From: Desulfovibrio ferrophilus
GTDB lineage: Bacteria; Desulfobacterota; Desulfovibrionia; Desulfovibrionales; Desulfovibrionaceae
Direction of reading: 5' to 3'
NCBI RefSeq assembly: GCF_003966735.1
Contig: NZ_AP017378.1
Span: 1,349,501-1,413,500, forward strand
DNA: 64,000 nt
The position numbers and the translations under genes are program-made. Positions 26,782-35,352 of this stretch are shown here, piece by piece; position 1 is the first letter of the stretch; the number at the start of each line of letters is the position of its first letter. Under the pieces are notes generated by a model. It was not told where the DNA came from. It did not search any database and saw only the letters and a list, made by a program, of their open reading frames with translations.

Positions 26782-27768
26782 TCAGTCCAACAAGCGTTCA
26801 GCAAGGGCCAAGGCCGCAGCCAGACTCCCTGTGTCGGCGACATCCTTACCTGTAATATCGTAGCCAGTTCCATGATCCACTGAAGTCCTCACAACCGGCA
26901 ATCCCAAAGTCACGTTCACGGCTTCGGAAAAATGCAACAGCTTCAGAGGTGCGAGGCCCTGATCATGGTACATGGCCAACACGGCAGAATAGAGCCCTTT
27001 GGCCGCAAAATGAAAAATGGTATCTCCGGGGAAAGGTCCCTCTACCGATATCCCCCGCGCACGGGCTTCTTCAATGGCCGGTGCGATGATGGCCGCCTCC
27101 TCGGACCCAATCTTCCCGCTCTCACCAGCATGCGGATTCAAGCCGCACACGGCAATGGGGGCCGGGGCGGGCTCCAACTTTGAGACCAATCCCCAGGTCA
27201 ATTCCAGACAGCGAAGGATACGCTCGCGTGTAATCAGACTCGGAACCTCAGTCAGAGGGGGATGGGTAGTCACCAGCGAAACCCGTAGTTTCGGTCCTCC
27301 CAGATGCATGCAGATGTTCTCGCGCCCAACACCCAAACGCTCGGCAAAGAACTCGGTATGACCAGGAAAATCAAACCCCGCATCCTGGAGCATGGCCTTG
27401 TTCAGAGGGCAGGTGACCACTCCGGGACTCTGCTTTGCATTCAGAAATTCACAGGCTGCTTCCAGGGCCAACCCGGCAGCACGACCGCCTTCGGGATGAG
27501 CCTGCCCAGATCGCATGGTAAACACGCCCTGTTCCGGCGGTGTATACAGGGAGATGGAAGCCGAAGCCGAGGCTACGCCACTTGTATCGATTTCGGTCCA
27601 GAATCGGCGCAAACCAAGTCGTTCACAGTGATGATCCAAAGATTCTTCGGGACCAATCAGGACCAACGGACGACCATCGTACGAGCCATCGCCCAGCAGA
27701 CGACAGACCAGTTCCGGCCCAAGCCCGTTAGGATCGCCCAGAGTAAGAAGAAGAGGTGATTGATTCAT
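26782..27768 (-). CDS. pdxA: 4-hydroxythreonine-4-phosphate dehydrogenase (PdxA)
   Basis: Oxidises 4-phosphohydroxythreonine in the DXP-dependent pyridoxal phosphate pathway. It shows LTLGDPNGLGPE at the start, CPLNKAML, FPGHTEFFAE, GLNPHAGESG (metal His), the AMYHDQGLAPLKLL block (metal His) and SVDHGTGYDITGK near the end. The start at 27768 (328 residues) gives the normal N-terminus; 17 further codons upstream are open but Arg/Pro-rich. No convincing ribosome site is seen. It lies downstream of the CBM48 gene on the same strand. Confidence 0.93.
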   Translation of the reverse strand: MNQSPLLLTLGDPNGLGPELVCRLLGDGSYDGRPLVLIGPEESLDHHCERLGLRRFWTEIDTSGVASASASISLYTPPEQGVFTMRSGQAHPEGGRAAGLALEAACEFLNAKQSPGVVTCPLNKAMLQDAGFDFPGHTEFFAERLGVGRENICMHLGGPKLRVSLVTTHPPLTEVPSLITRERILRCLELTWGLVSKLEPAPAPIAVCGLNPHAGESGKIGSEEAAIIAPAIEEARARGISVEGPFPGDTIFHFAAKGLYSAVLAMYHDQGLAPLKLLHFSEAVNVTLGLPVVRTSVDHGTGYDITGKDVADTGSLAAALALAERLLD

Positions 27769-27897
27769 AACGCATGGTCTTACGCCATGGCCGAGAGGTG
27801 GTCCAGTCCTGCGCGCCACTGACCAAAGCGATCGGAAGGTGAATCATCCAATACTCTTGGAGAAACACACCGAGCGGTTCTCAAGGCAAGGGTCTCG

Positions 27898-28206
27898 TTA
27901 CAGATCCACCACTGAGTTATCGCAATTCCCGAAAGTACTGCGTACATAGCGATCTGCGTCCCAATCATTCTCCCAGTTCGTTTCATCTATCAAATAGCGA
28001 TACTCATAGGATTTTCCCGGCTCAAGGGACACGTCAACCTTGAAAGACCCACCCTTCAGGCGCTTCATCGGCGTGGCATAAACGTTCCACTCGTTGAAAT
28101 CACCAACAAGGGATACATTTTCCGCATCAAGGGCCGCAGCCTTATCCAGCCGGAAAGTCACTTTCACCAACGACTTTGTCTTCAAATGCTGTTTCTTCAA
28201 TGCCAT
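27898..28206 (-). CDS. Stand-alone CBM48/AMPK-type glycogen-binding protein
   Basis: A 102-residue protein consisting of one carbohydrate-binding module 48 (early-set) domain. It has VTFRLDKAAALDAENVSLVGDFNEWN, then MKRLKGGSFKVDVSLEPGKSYEYRYLIDETNWENDWDADRY, the usual sugar-contact Trp and loop pattern. No catalytic domain is attached. The start at 28206 has GGAGA a few bases upstream. It lies 48 bases downstream of glgA on the same strand, so it probably binds glycogen or regulates its synthesis. Confidence 0.82.
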   Translation of the reverse strand: MALKKQHLKTKSLVKVTFRLDKAAALDAENVSLVGDFNEWNVYATPMKRLKGGSFKVDVSLEPGKSYEYRYLIDETNWENDWDADRYVRSTFGNCDNSVVDL

Positions 28207-28254
28207 GGGATTCTCCTCGTCTGCGGACACAGCCGCCTTGAGTTGTTCATCCGG

Positions 28255-29715
28255 TCAGAGCGTCGCCCCAGCCAGACGATACACGTCCAGATACCGCTTG
28301 GCCGCGGTATCCCATGAAAACTCCGTTGCCATGGCGCGCTGGCACATGGCCCTCCACTGCTGCGACTTGTCCCACACTGCCACGGCCCGCCCCACGGTTT
28401 CTGCCAGCAAATCGGCATCGGGACGAGCAAAAGTAAACCCCGTTGATCCTGGTTTCGGATAAGGGATAATGGTGTCCTTAAGCCCACCCACCGCAGTAGC
28501 AACCGGAATTGTCCCAAACCGCAGGGCATACATCTGAGTCAGGCCACAGGGCTCGTAGCGGGAAGGCATCAGGAAGATATCAGCCCCCGCCTGGATCACA
28601 TGCGCCAATTCCTCGGTATACCCGATGTGCGCACGGAGCCGCCCCGGATATTCGCCCACCAACTCGGACAATCGCTGTTCAAACTCAGGATTTCCCTCGC
28701 CCAGAACAACCACGCCGACATCCAAATCCATCAGCTTCGCCATGACATCCAAAACGAGATCAATGCCCTTCTGCTGCCGCAGCCTGCCGATGAATCCCAG
28801 CAGTGGCCTGTCCATCAGCGCCGGGTCCATATCAAACGCCCCCAGCAAATTGCGCTTGCAGTCTTTTTTGCCCTCGAGGCTGTCATGGGAATAGGGACAA
28901 TTCAAAAAACGATTCCCATCTGGACTCCACACATCGTAATCCGCTCCGTTCAAGATGCCAAAGAGCAGGTGGGAGCGATGTGACAGAATCCCCTCCAGTC
29001 CACAGCCATATTCAGGGGTCACTATTTCTTCAGCATATCCGGGGCTGACGGTGGTGATGGCGTCGGCATAGGCAATTCCTGCCTTGAGCAGACTAAAATC
29101 TCCATAGAACTCAACGCCATCCATCTGCCATGCCTCGGTGGGCAACCCGCTGTTCTCGAATAGCCTGTTGGAGAATCGGCCCTGGAAAGCCAGATTGTGG
29201 ATGGTCATGACGCTGCGGGACTCTTTCCAGAAGAAATCCTTTTTGCGCCAGTAATGCAAAAAGGCTGCAGCCACTCCGGTTTGCCAATCATTGAGGTGCA
29301 ATATCGCAGGAGGTTGTCCCAGATGCTTGGCCCACTCCAAAACAGCCCGAGAAAAAAACAAAAAACGTTCGCAATTATCAAAATAATCGCCGTGATGCGT
29401 GCAGTAATGGTAGCGGCGGTCGAAATATTCGGCACGATCGATGAAATAAACAGGCATCCCGTAGTAATCGGCCATGTAGACATCGCAGGTCACCGGTGCC
29501 CACGGATACCCCACCAGACAGCCTGAATGCAGCAGGTGCACAGGCCACTCCCCCGATGACAATCGTCCGTACATGGGGGTAACCACCGCCGTATTCACGC
29601 CCATTCGGTGCAATGCCAATGGCAACGCCCCCAATACATCCGCCAATCCCCCTGTTTTGGAAAAGGGGAACATTTCGGATGTGGCGAAGAGCACAAGTGG
29701 ACGCTTTGCCATCAA
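28255..29715 (-). CDS. glgA: Glycogen synthase (ADP-glucose type)
   Basis: GT5 enzyme that extends alpha-1,4-glucan from ADP-glucose. The 486 residues show the N-terminal substrate motif [46 protein letters not shown], the C-terminal [14 protein letters not shown], and the catalytic region [24 protein letters not shown]. With the CBM48 protein downstream and glgP at 52-54.7 kb it forms a glycogen storage and use set. glgB and glgC are not in the window. Confidence 0.95.
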   Translation of the reverse strand: MMAKRPLVLFATSEMFPFSKTGGLADVLGALPLALHRMGVNTAVVTPMYGRLSSGEWPVHLLHSGCLVGYPWAPVTCDVYMADYYGMPVYFIDRAEYFDRRYHYCTHHGDYFDNCERFLFFSRAVLEWAKHLGQPPAILHLNDWQTGVAAAFLHYWRKKDFFWKESRSVMTIHNLAFQGRFSNRLFENSGLPTEAWQMDGVEFYGDFSLLKAGIAYADAITTVSPGYAEEIVTPEYGCGLEGILSHRSHLLFGILNGADYDVWSPDGNRFLNCPYSHDSLEGKKDCKRNLLGAFDMDPALMDRPLLGFIGRLRQQKGIDLVLDVMAKLMDLDVGVVVLGEGNPEFEQRLSELVGEYPGRLRAHIGYTEELAHVIQAGADIFLMPSRYEPCGLTQMYALRFGTIPVATAVGGLKDTIIPYPKPGSTGFTFARPDADLLAETVGRAVAVWDKSQQWRAMCQRAMATEFSWDTAAKRYLDVYRLAGATL

Positions 29716-29756
29716 ATCTATCTCCTGTGACAGATGCGAAGACTCAGTATTTCGCG

Positions 29757-30221
29757 TTACATTTCGGGAACGACCTCACCGTACCTGCACTGAAAATCAT
29801 TAATGATCTTTGCGTGATCAAAGGCCATGACCGCGGGCAGTTTTTCCAGAGGGAAAAATTGTGCCCTTGCCGCATCATCTCCCGCCTGCGGGTTCAAGCC
29901 TTCGGGTACTCGGGCTGTATAGACAACACTGAGAGTATGCTGCCTGGGGTCACGTTCAGGGTCGGAATACACACCAAGCAATCCGGTCAACGTGACAGGC
30001 AATCCTGTTTCTTCAAGGGCCTCACGGATTGCGGCGGCCTCAACAGTCTCTCCATAGTCCACGAATCCACCAGGCAAGGCCCAGCCATGAGGGGGATTGG
30101 AACGTTCGATGAGTACAATACCTCGCTCTGGTTCAAAAATTACGACATCGACGGTGGGGACGGGATTACGATAGTGCAGGACGGACTTCCCACAATGCGG
30201 ACAGGGCTTTTCGAGAACCAT
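29757..30221 (-). CDS. NUDIX hydrolase
   Basis: A 154-residue hydrolase of nucleoside-diphosphate-linked substrates. The Nudix box is complete, from [24 protein letters not shown] (about residues 50-73). The N-terminus has CPHCG, half of a possible zinc ribbon. A ribosome site (GGAG) precedes the ATG. It is the first gene upstream of glgA on the minus strand, 41 bases apart. The substrate cannot be read from sequence; ADP-sugar or NADH-type substrates are both possible. Confidence 0.88.
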   Translation of the reverse strand: MVLEKPCPHCGKSVLHYRNPVPTVDVVIFEPERGIVLIERSNPPHGWALPGGFVDYGETVEAAAIREALEETGLPVTLTGLLGVYSDPERDPRQHTLSVVYTARVPEGLNPQAGDDAARAQFFPLEKLPAVMAFDHAKIINDFQCRYGEVVPEM

Positions 30222-30854
30222 CTGATCTCCACGAAACGTATGCTACGTCACAAAATTTAACGGTACTGGCTGACGACTGAAGTCCCACTTGCACCTCAAA
30301 TCTGGAGGAGTGGGTATTCTCATTATAAATGATTTATATTGCAGGTGCATGCCTTTGACAAGACACTTTACAGAAAACCTCAGTATATTTCGCCCTACCG
30401 CCCGGCTAACGGTACAAGAATTTCAACTGCTCATTGATTCAAGATATAACCATTTATTACAGACAATTAGGACATCACCCCCCCTACCCTCAAACAGAGC
30501 AGATGGCACAGACTCGCACTCGCCACAAAGTCCTCTGACAAGGCACTACTCATTGCACAGTGATTGGGAGCATTAGAAAAGAAAGGCGCAAAACGGGAAG
30601 GGATGGATTCAGAAAAGAGGAAACCGGCTACTTCCGCCAAGAGAGTAGCCGGCTTCCCGAAAACGAAGGATGGATGATGCTAAGAGTATAGCACTAAGCA
30701 TGCCAAACTCAGACAAAGGCAAAACATTCCCTTCAGCCCTTACCACACGTGGGTTTTCTGCCATCAGGCAAACCGGAGGCGAAGGGCTCCATAGTAAAAT
30801 ATTTTGTACTGTTTTGAGAATGTGCCGTGATGGCAACGAGGAGAGTATAAGATT
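30222..30854. other. 633-base intergenic region without a credible gene
   Basis: Only short frames without codon bias or a ribosome site are open here. The left part should hold the promoter of the NUDIX-glgA transcript, and the sequence around 30310-30345 is AT-rich. The middle has repeated proline/threonine-like low-complexity DNA. A terminator-like hairpin lies at 30619-30657. No tRNA or known RNA motif was recognised. Confidence 0.5.
30619..30657 (-). terminator. Terminator downstream of the Sua5/YrdC-family gene
   Basis: GGAAACCGGCTACT (30619-30632) pairs with AGTAGCCGGCTTCC (30644-30657) apart from one A/C mismatch. On the minus strand the right side leads into TTTCCTCTTTTC. It lies about 200 bases beyond the stop of the YrdC-domain gene. 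Confidence 0.65.
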
Positions 30855-31484
30855 TTAAACCATCGGAGACAGGGACTCGGGCATGAACCCCGCCCGGCGT
30901 AAGGCAGCCAGCGATACGGCCCCCTGGCGATAGACCGTGAGCCGACCTTGTCCTTCAAGCCCCACAACTGTGGACGGCAATCCACCGGAAGGCCAGGGCT
31001 TTTCAGCCAGCACTCCATCCACTTGAGAAGTCAGTTCAAGGTCAAGCAGCCTCGGGTCAGCCACGGCCGGGCGTCCACTGATATTTGCGCTGGTGGCAAT
31101 GAGTGGCGCGCAACAATCCAGAGCCAGACGAGCAGCCAGAGGATGTGGCGTCACTCGCACACTAGTCAATCCCCGGCGGTCGTGCACCAGAGCAGGAAGC
31201 TCTTTCAAGGCCGGAACAAGCACGGATAATGGCCCCGGCCAGAAAGCCCGAGCCAGGCGCTCCAGATCAGGATCGCTCAGATCCGTGACCAGGGACAACT
31301 GCCCCACATCTCCCAATATCAATGGTAATGGTTTGTCCACGTCCCGAGACTTGAACTGATAAATGCGCGCTGCCGCGCCTGCATCCCTACCATCCGCTCC
31401 AACGGCATAAAGCGTCTCGGTGGGATAAACCAGGCAACCGCCCCTGGCCATAATGGCCGAGGCCTCGGCAAAGCTCAGGCTCAT
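30855..31484 (-). CDS. L-threonylcarbamoyladenylate synthase (Sua5/YrdC/TsaC family)
   Basis: Makes threonylcarbamoyl-AMP for the t6A37 tRNA modification. The YrdC-domain motifs are YPTETLYAVGADG, FKSRDVDKPLPLI, ARAFWPGPLSVL, VRVTPHPLA and ATSANISG. At about 209 residues it lacks the extra C-terminal Sua5 domain, so it is TsaC-like in size. I prefer the ATG at 31484, which overlaps the upstream stop as ATGA; a GTG at 31496 is also possible but too close to the ribosome site. Confidence 0.88.
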   Translation of the reverse strand: MSLSFAEASAIMARGGCLVYPTETLYAVGADGRDAGAAARIYQFKSRDVDKPLPLILGDVGQLSLVTDLSDPDLERLARAFWPGPLSVLVPALKELPALVHDRRGLTSVRVTPHPLAARLALDCCAPLIATSANISGRPAVADPRLLDLELTSQVDGVLAEKPWPSGGLPSTVVGLEGQGRLTVYRQGAVSLAALRRAGFMPESLSPMV

Positions 31485-32080
31485 TTTGAGCACCACTCCT
31501 CAATCATGGCTTCAACCTCGTCGGCTCCATAGCTGGGACGATCATACATTCCCTTGACGTTTCGCTGGCGCCAGGCCTCGTACAGGATGACCGCAGCTGC
31601 CACGGATACGTTGAGACTTTGAACCATCCCCATCATGGGCACATAGATCTGATCCGGAACCAATGCATCCAATTCCGGGTCCACCCCACGGTGCTCATTG
31701 CCAAGCATAATAACGGTGGGCAGAGCCATATTCCATTCGGTCAAAGGCTTGGCTCGCTCCGAAAAACCAGTGGACAGAATCTGATAGCCCTGCTCACGCA
31801 ATCCCCCCACCAACGAAGCAGCATCGGTATGACGCTGTTGCGAGACCCACTTCTTGGCGGAGGCCGATGATTTCTTGCCCAGATTCGGAAACGCGGTGTC
31901 GGTATAATACAGATCCACGGCATTGACGCCAAAGGCATCACAACTACGCAAAATGGCAGAGACATTATGCGGATCGTGCACATTGGCAACGAGCAATCGA
32001 AGATCTTTCTGGCGGCGTTCCACAACATGGCGAACGCGGGCCTTGCGGTTGTCTGTTCTGCACTGGGGGAGTTTCTTCAT
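31481..32080 (-). CDS. TrmH/SpoU-family RNA 2'-O-methyltransferase
   Basis: SPOUT methyltransferase, 199 residues. It has VANVHDPHNVSAILRSCDAFGV near the N-terminus and the knot motifs VIMLGNEHRGVDPE and VPMMGMVQSLNVSVAAAVILYE near the end. The overall look is that of TrmH, which makes Gm18 in tRNA; the exact site is inferred. It is translationally coupled to the YrdC-domain gene, another tRNA-modification gene. It diverges from the sigma-54 activator at 32280. Confidence 0.85.
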   Translation of the reverse strand: MKKLPQCRTDNRKARVRHVVERRQKDLRLLVANVHDPHNVSAILRSCDAFGVNAVDLYYTDTAFPNLGKKSSASAKKWVSQQRHTDAASLVGGLREQGYQILSTGFSERAKPLTEWNMALPTVIMLGNEHRGVDPELDALVPDQIYVPMMGMVQSLNVSVAAAVILYEAWRQRNVKGMYDRPSYGADEVEAMIEEWCSK

Positions 32081-32248
32081 ATCATTATCCTTCAGGTTTT
32101 ACGTGGGGCCGTGAATACACTTTTTTTGTCGGGAAGCAAAATTCACCACACTCCGCGTCGTTTCAGGAGAGGAACTGCCCCCAAAGGATCATCGTAGAGA
32201 GCCCAAGCTTGACATGCCCCCCCGACTTCATGTCAATTTGTTCCATTC

Positions 32249-32266
32249 TGTTTCAAGACTGAAACA
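32249..32266. promoter_or_regulatory. Inverted repeat upstream of the sigma-54 activator gene
   Basis: TGTTTCAAGACTGAAACA has perfect 7-bp arms around AGAC and lies 14 bases before the chosen ATG. The half-site (TGAAACA) recurs in the region upstream of the sigma-54 promoter at 34197, so I infer the same activator may bind both. Confidence 0.6.
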
Positions 32267-32279
32267 TACCGAGACCATC

Positions 32280-33707
32280 ATGCCCGACGCCATCTCCATA
32301 GTAGCCAGCCCCAGCGTTCAGGGGATTCTCAACTCGCCCATAGCATTTCAGCCATTGCTGGATGAAATCCCCATTGCCGTTGTCATTCTCGACAAGAACA
32401 GAAGAGTTGTCGCCATGAACCAGGCCGCCGAAGTCCTGACCGGACTCCCAGCCAAACGGGTCATGAACCTTCCCTGCCGACACGTCCTGCGGAGCAATGT
32501 CTGCGTCAAGAACTGCCCGCTGGTGTCCATTGATAACGATGGAGCGCCGGTGTGCGTAGAGGGTGATATCATCAATGTCGACCGACAGCGCATACCGGTC
32601 CGCATCACCGCCGCACGCATCCAGGGAATGGATGGCTCCACCCTGGGCTACATGGAAACCCTGGACAACATGAGCCTCATCCAGAATCTCGAACCCGAGA
32701 AACAAGCAGCCTTCGGATTTGCCGGCATCATTGCCCACAGCCCAAAAATGGAAAGCCTGTTTCAATTGATCCCCAGCGTTGCCCAGACCGATTCATCGGT
32801 ACTCATCACTGGCGAAACCGGCACGGGCAAGGATCTTCTGGCTGATTCAATCCACCAGGCCTCGAGCCGAGCCAAAGGCCCCTTCGTCAAGGTCAACTGC
32901 GGCGCACTGCCCGAGACATTACTGGAAAGCGAACTCTTCGGGCACGTCAAAGGAGCTTTTACCGGTGCGGTGGAAAACAAGAGCGGCCGGTTCCGCCTGG
33001 CTCACAACGGCTCGCTGTTCCTGACAGAAATCGGCGATCTCCCCCTGGCCTTGCAGGTCAAACTCCTTTCCTTTCTGGACGACAAGACCTTCTACCCCAT
33101 CGGAGCCTCAAAGCCAGCCAAGGTAGATGTGCGCATCATCGCCGCCACCCACCGCAATCTCGAAGAGATGGTCCGGGAGCGACGCTTCCGCGAAGATCTG
33201 CTTTTCCGACTGAATGTTGTCCGGATGCACCTGCCCCCCTTACGGGAACGCGGCGAGGACGCCGAATTGATCATGAATCATTTTCTCAACCGTTTTCGAA
33301 CCACCTTCAAGAAAGGGGTCAAGATCTTCGATCCTCGGGCCAAAGACATGCTCCTTGACTATCACTACCCGGGAAACGTCCGAGAACTCCGCAATATCGT
33401 AGAATATGCGGTCAACGTCTGCGAAGACGAAACCATTACCGTGGATCACCTTCCGGCCTACCTGACCAACCCGGAGCGTTACGCCTCAGCCCCCCAACCA
33501 GCCAAAATCCCACAGCCACACACCGAAGCACGCCCCACAGACACACGCCCCCACGCCGCAAATTGGGAAGATGCCGAACGCGAGCTCATCATGGACGCCT
33601 TGGTACAGGCCAAGGGACGGCGAGGACAAGCCGCCGACACCTTGAACTGGGCACGTAGCACCCTGTGGCGCAAAATGAAGAAACACGGACTGGATGACAA
33701 AGGATAA
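32280..33707 (+). CDS. Sigma-54-dependent transcriptional activator with PAS domain
   Basis: A 475-residue enhancer-binding protein. The N-terminal PAS domain (about residues 22-135) contains a C66-x-H68-x6-C75-x3-C79 cluster. The AAA+ domain (about 148-385) has Walker A GETGTGKD (178-185) and an intact GAFTGA loop (225-230). The Walker B region, however, reads FLTEIGDL where FLDEIG is usual. The C-terminus has a Fis-type helix-turn-helix (QAADTLNWARSTLWRKM). There is no receiver domain, so control is likely by the PAS domain. The ATG at 32280 is chosen because upstream codons lack family character, though the ribosome site is weak. It probably controls the sigma-54 promoter at 34197. Confidence 0.88.
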   Translation: MPDAISIVASPSVQGILNSPIAFQPLLDEIPIAVVILDKNRRVVAMNQAAEVLTGLPAKRVMNLPCRHVLRSNVCVKNCPLVSIDNDGAPVCVEGDIINVDRQRIPVRITAARIQGMDGSTLGYMETLDNMSLIQNLEPEKQAAFGFAGIIAHSPKMESLFQLIPSVAQTDSSVLITGETGTGKDLLADSIHQASSRAKGPFVKVNCGALPETLLESELFGHVKGAFTGAVENKSGRFRLAHNGSLFLTEIGDLPLALQVKLLSFLDDKTFYPIGASKPAKVDVRIIAATHRNLEEMVRERRFREDLLFRLNVVRMHLPPLRERGEDAELIMNHFLNRFRTTFKKGVKIFDPRAKDMLLDYHYPGNVRELRNIVEYAVNVCEDETITVDHLPAYLTNPERYASAPQPAKIPQPHTEARPTDTRPHAANWEDAERELIMDALVQAKGRRGQAADTLNWARSTLWRKMKKHGLDDKG

Positions 33708-33710
33708 TCA

Positions 33711-34055
33711 ATGAAAAAAGCACTCGTCACCCTGGACCTTGACCACGTTGCCTCCCGCTTCGATCTGACCGCAGAGGTCTGGATCGGACAGGTCGGACCG
33801 GATTCATCACCCAAAGGCAAAACGCTCGTTCTCTCCTCTGCCTCAGCGGATGAGTTGTGCAAACTGATACTCACTGAAAAAGCCGAAATTGTAGTCACCG
33901 GTGCCATTGAATACAAATTCTACGACTATCTGGAATGGAAAGGCGTCACCGTGTACGACTCCGTAGTGGGCCACCTGGATGCCGTAGTCGAAGCCCTGGA
34001 TGCCGAGACACTCACACAGGGAGACATCCTCGACTTTGAAGCAAAGGCTCTATAA
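33711..34055 (+). CDS. Small NifX/dinitrogenase-cofactor-type domain protein
   Basis: A 114-residue protein that begins three bases after the activator stop. The pattern VASRFDLTAEVWI, then LCKLILTEKAEIVVTGAI and KGVTVYDSVVGHLDAVVEALDAETL resembles the NifX/NifB-C fold, where a Gly-rich turn precedes a strand and helix. No Cys/His cofactor ligand is evident. The assignment is by eye and could be wrong. Coupling to the activator suggests a regulatory or sensor partner rather than nitrogenase work; no nif genes are in view. Confidence 0.5.
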   Translation: MKKALVTLDLDHVASRFDLTAEVWIGQVGPDSSPKGKTLVLSSASADELCKLILTEKAEIVVTGAIEYKFYDYLEWKGVTVYDSVVGHLDAVVEALDAETLTQGDILDFEAKAL

Positions 34056-34088
34056 TTCAGACAAACTGGATCCGCGCAACCCCATTCA

Positions 34089-34135
34089 AAACATTTTGAA
34101 ACAAATCGAAACACACCTTTCGATTCAAAATGTTT
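34089..34135. promoter_or_regulatory. Nested inverted repeats, candidate enhancer of the sigma-54 promoter
   Basis: The outer 12-bp arms AAACATTTTGAA (34089-34100) and TTCAAAATGTTT (34124-34135) enclose 7-bp arms ATCGAAA (34105-34111) and TTTCGAT (34118-34124). TGAAACA-type half-sites match the repeat at 32249. The centre lies about 85 bases upstream of the -24 element, a normal enhancer distance. It could also fold as a hairpin ending the preceding transcript. Confidence 0.55.
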
Positions 34136-34196
34136 CATTACGTCTCCACATCACCTTCTTGATCTTACCACCCCTGGAATCATTCATCTTTTTTCA

Positions 34197-34212
34197 TGGC
34201 ACGCTTTCTGCT
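34197..34212 (+). promoter_or_regulatory. Sigma-54 (-24/-12) promoter
   Basis: TGGCACGCTTTCTGCT matches the consensus TGGCACG-N4-TTGCT at all but one position, with the required spacing of GG (-24) to GC (-12). It lies about 90 bases before the ATG at 34303 and downstream of a sigma-54 activator gene, so it probably drives the pseudo-receiver, CBS and transporter genes. Confidence 0.8.
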
Positions 34213-34302
34213 CATAGAACGAAATGCTTGTGAAAATTTTGCCAATATGCTTTGGCAAAGAACCGTGCACGATTCATCTCGTGCCCAGGAGACAGATCGA
34301 TC

Positions 34303-34689
34303 ATGGCGTATACCGTCCTGTTCATCGCGCCGGAGGACAGCTTCCGACAACAGCTTTCGGTTCTGCTTGCTGCGCAGGGCTTACTCGTCACAGAGGAAGC
34401 AGATCCGGAGGAGGCCGTGCGGGTGCTGACGGATCATGGGGCTGACGTTGTTTTATATGCCACCGGAGAGTCACACGAAGACGATTTACGCCGAATCCAA
34501 CGCATGCATGATGCCGCACCTAAAGCTGGAATCATTCTGCTTGAAAACGGAGGAAGCATTGATTTCGTCATGGAGGCCCGCAAGCGAGGCGTTTGGGACG
34601 ACATCCTGATTCCCTTTGAATTGACCGAACTTCTGGAAAAAATCCGTGCCGCAGGAAAACGGGCCAGGCCCGAGGACAAGCAAGAGTAA
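34303..34689 (+). CDS. Degenerate receiver-domain protein
   Basis: A 128-residue protein with the receiver fold pattern (VLFIAPEDSFRQQLSVLL, ADVVLYATGES, GIILLEN, ILIPFELTELLEKIRAAG) but without the phosphorylation site. The acidic pair is replaced by Ala-Pro, the acceptor Asp by Ala (VLYAT) and the switch Lys by Ile (ILIPF). It is therefore a pseudo-receiver. The start at 34303 has AGGAGA at a good distance; upstream codons are open to 34252 but precede this ribosome site. It is the first gene after the sigma-54 promoter. Confidence 0.72.
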   Translation: MAYTVLFIAPEDSFRQQLSVLLAAQGLLVTEEADPEEAVRVLTDHGADVVLYATGESHEDDLRRIQRMHDAAPKAGIILLENGGSIDFVMEARKRGVWDDILIPFELTELLEKIRAAGKRARPEDKQE

Positions 34690-34760
34690 TTGCCCGGAGA
34701 CGGCCAGCCAGAATCTGAACCGATTCGCTGCCGCCCGAAACGACTGGAGGAGGATGTTCA

Positions 34761-35306
34761 ATGACTGTTTTGATCAAGGAGCTCATGATCCCCATTACGG
34801 AATACGTTTCCGTGGGACTGGAGAACTCCCTCTATGATTATTTCAAAATTCTTGATGATGACAAGGTCACCAAAGACAAGGGACACTCACATCGTGACGC
34901 CCTGGTATTTGACGACAACGGCACTATTATGGGTAAAGTCACCATGATGGATGTCTTCCTTGCTCTGGAACCTGGATACAAAAGCCTGCTCGATTCACTT
35001 TCGCCAGGTTCCATTCTGACCCCAGAGTACATGGCCAACCAATTCAAGGAAAACGACATCTGGGGCGAGCCTCTGGATAATTATTGTCAAAAGGCCGCAA
35101 TGCTGAAAATCAAAGATATCATGCATGAGCCTAAAGAAGATGAATATGTCGAAGCCGACAGATCTATTGGCTCGGCTTTGAATCGCTATGTCGCCGGCAT
35201 CCATCAGCCACTTCTTGTCCGCGAAGGCGGCAAGGTCGTTGGCGTCCTGCGTTACGGCGATGTATTCGGCAAGATCAAAGAACTGACCCTGGCCTGCAGC
35301 ATATAG
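34761..35306 (+). CDS. Twin CBS-domain protein
   Basis: A 181-residue protein made of two CBS domains (about residues 5-75 and 110-178). Recognisable pieces are VKELMIP-like starts (IKELMIPITEYVSV, IKDIMHEPKEDEYVEADRSIG), DDNGTIMGKVTMMDVFLAL and REGGKVVGVLRYGDVFGKI. CBS pairs bind adenine nucleotides and often control transporters. The excellent ribosome site GGAGGAGG precedes the ATG. It lies between the pseudo-receiver and the transporter, so control of that transporter is the simplest guess. Confidence 0.85.
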   Translation: MTVLIKELMIPITEYVSVGLENSLYDYFKILDDDKVTKDKGHSHRDALVFDDNGTIMGKVTMMDVFLALEPGYKSLLDSLSPGSILTPEYMANQFKENDIWGEPLDNYCQKAAMLKIKDIMHEPKEDEYVEADRSIGSALNRYVAGIHQPLLVREGGKVVGVLRYGDVFGKIKELTLACSI

Positions 35307-35352
35307 CCAAGCCACTGTTTCAAACCGACAAAGACGGAAGGTAAATTTTATC

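Noticed and set aside
26652-26873. 74-codon extension of galE
   Set aside because: Sequence unlike any epimerase; a strong GGAGGAG precedes the ATG at 26651.
30289-30576. 95-codon open frame in the intergenic region
   Set aside because: No ribosome site, no codon bias or recognisable domain; it reads as non-coding DNA.
34213-34262. Second sigma-54-like element at TTGGCAAAGAACCGTGC
   Set aside because: The GG to GC spacing is one base too long for a sigma-54 promoter.
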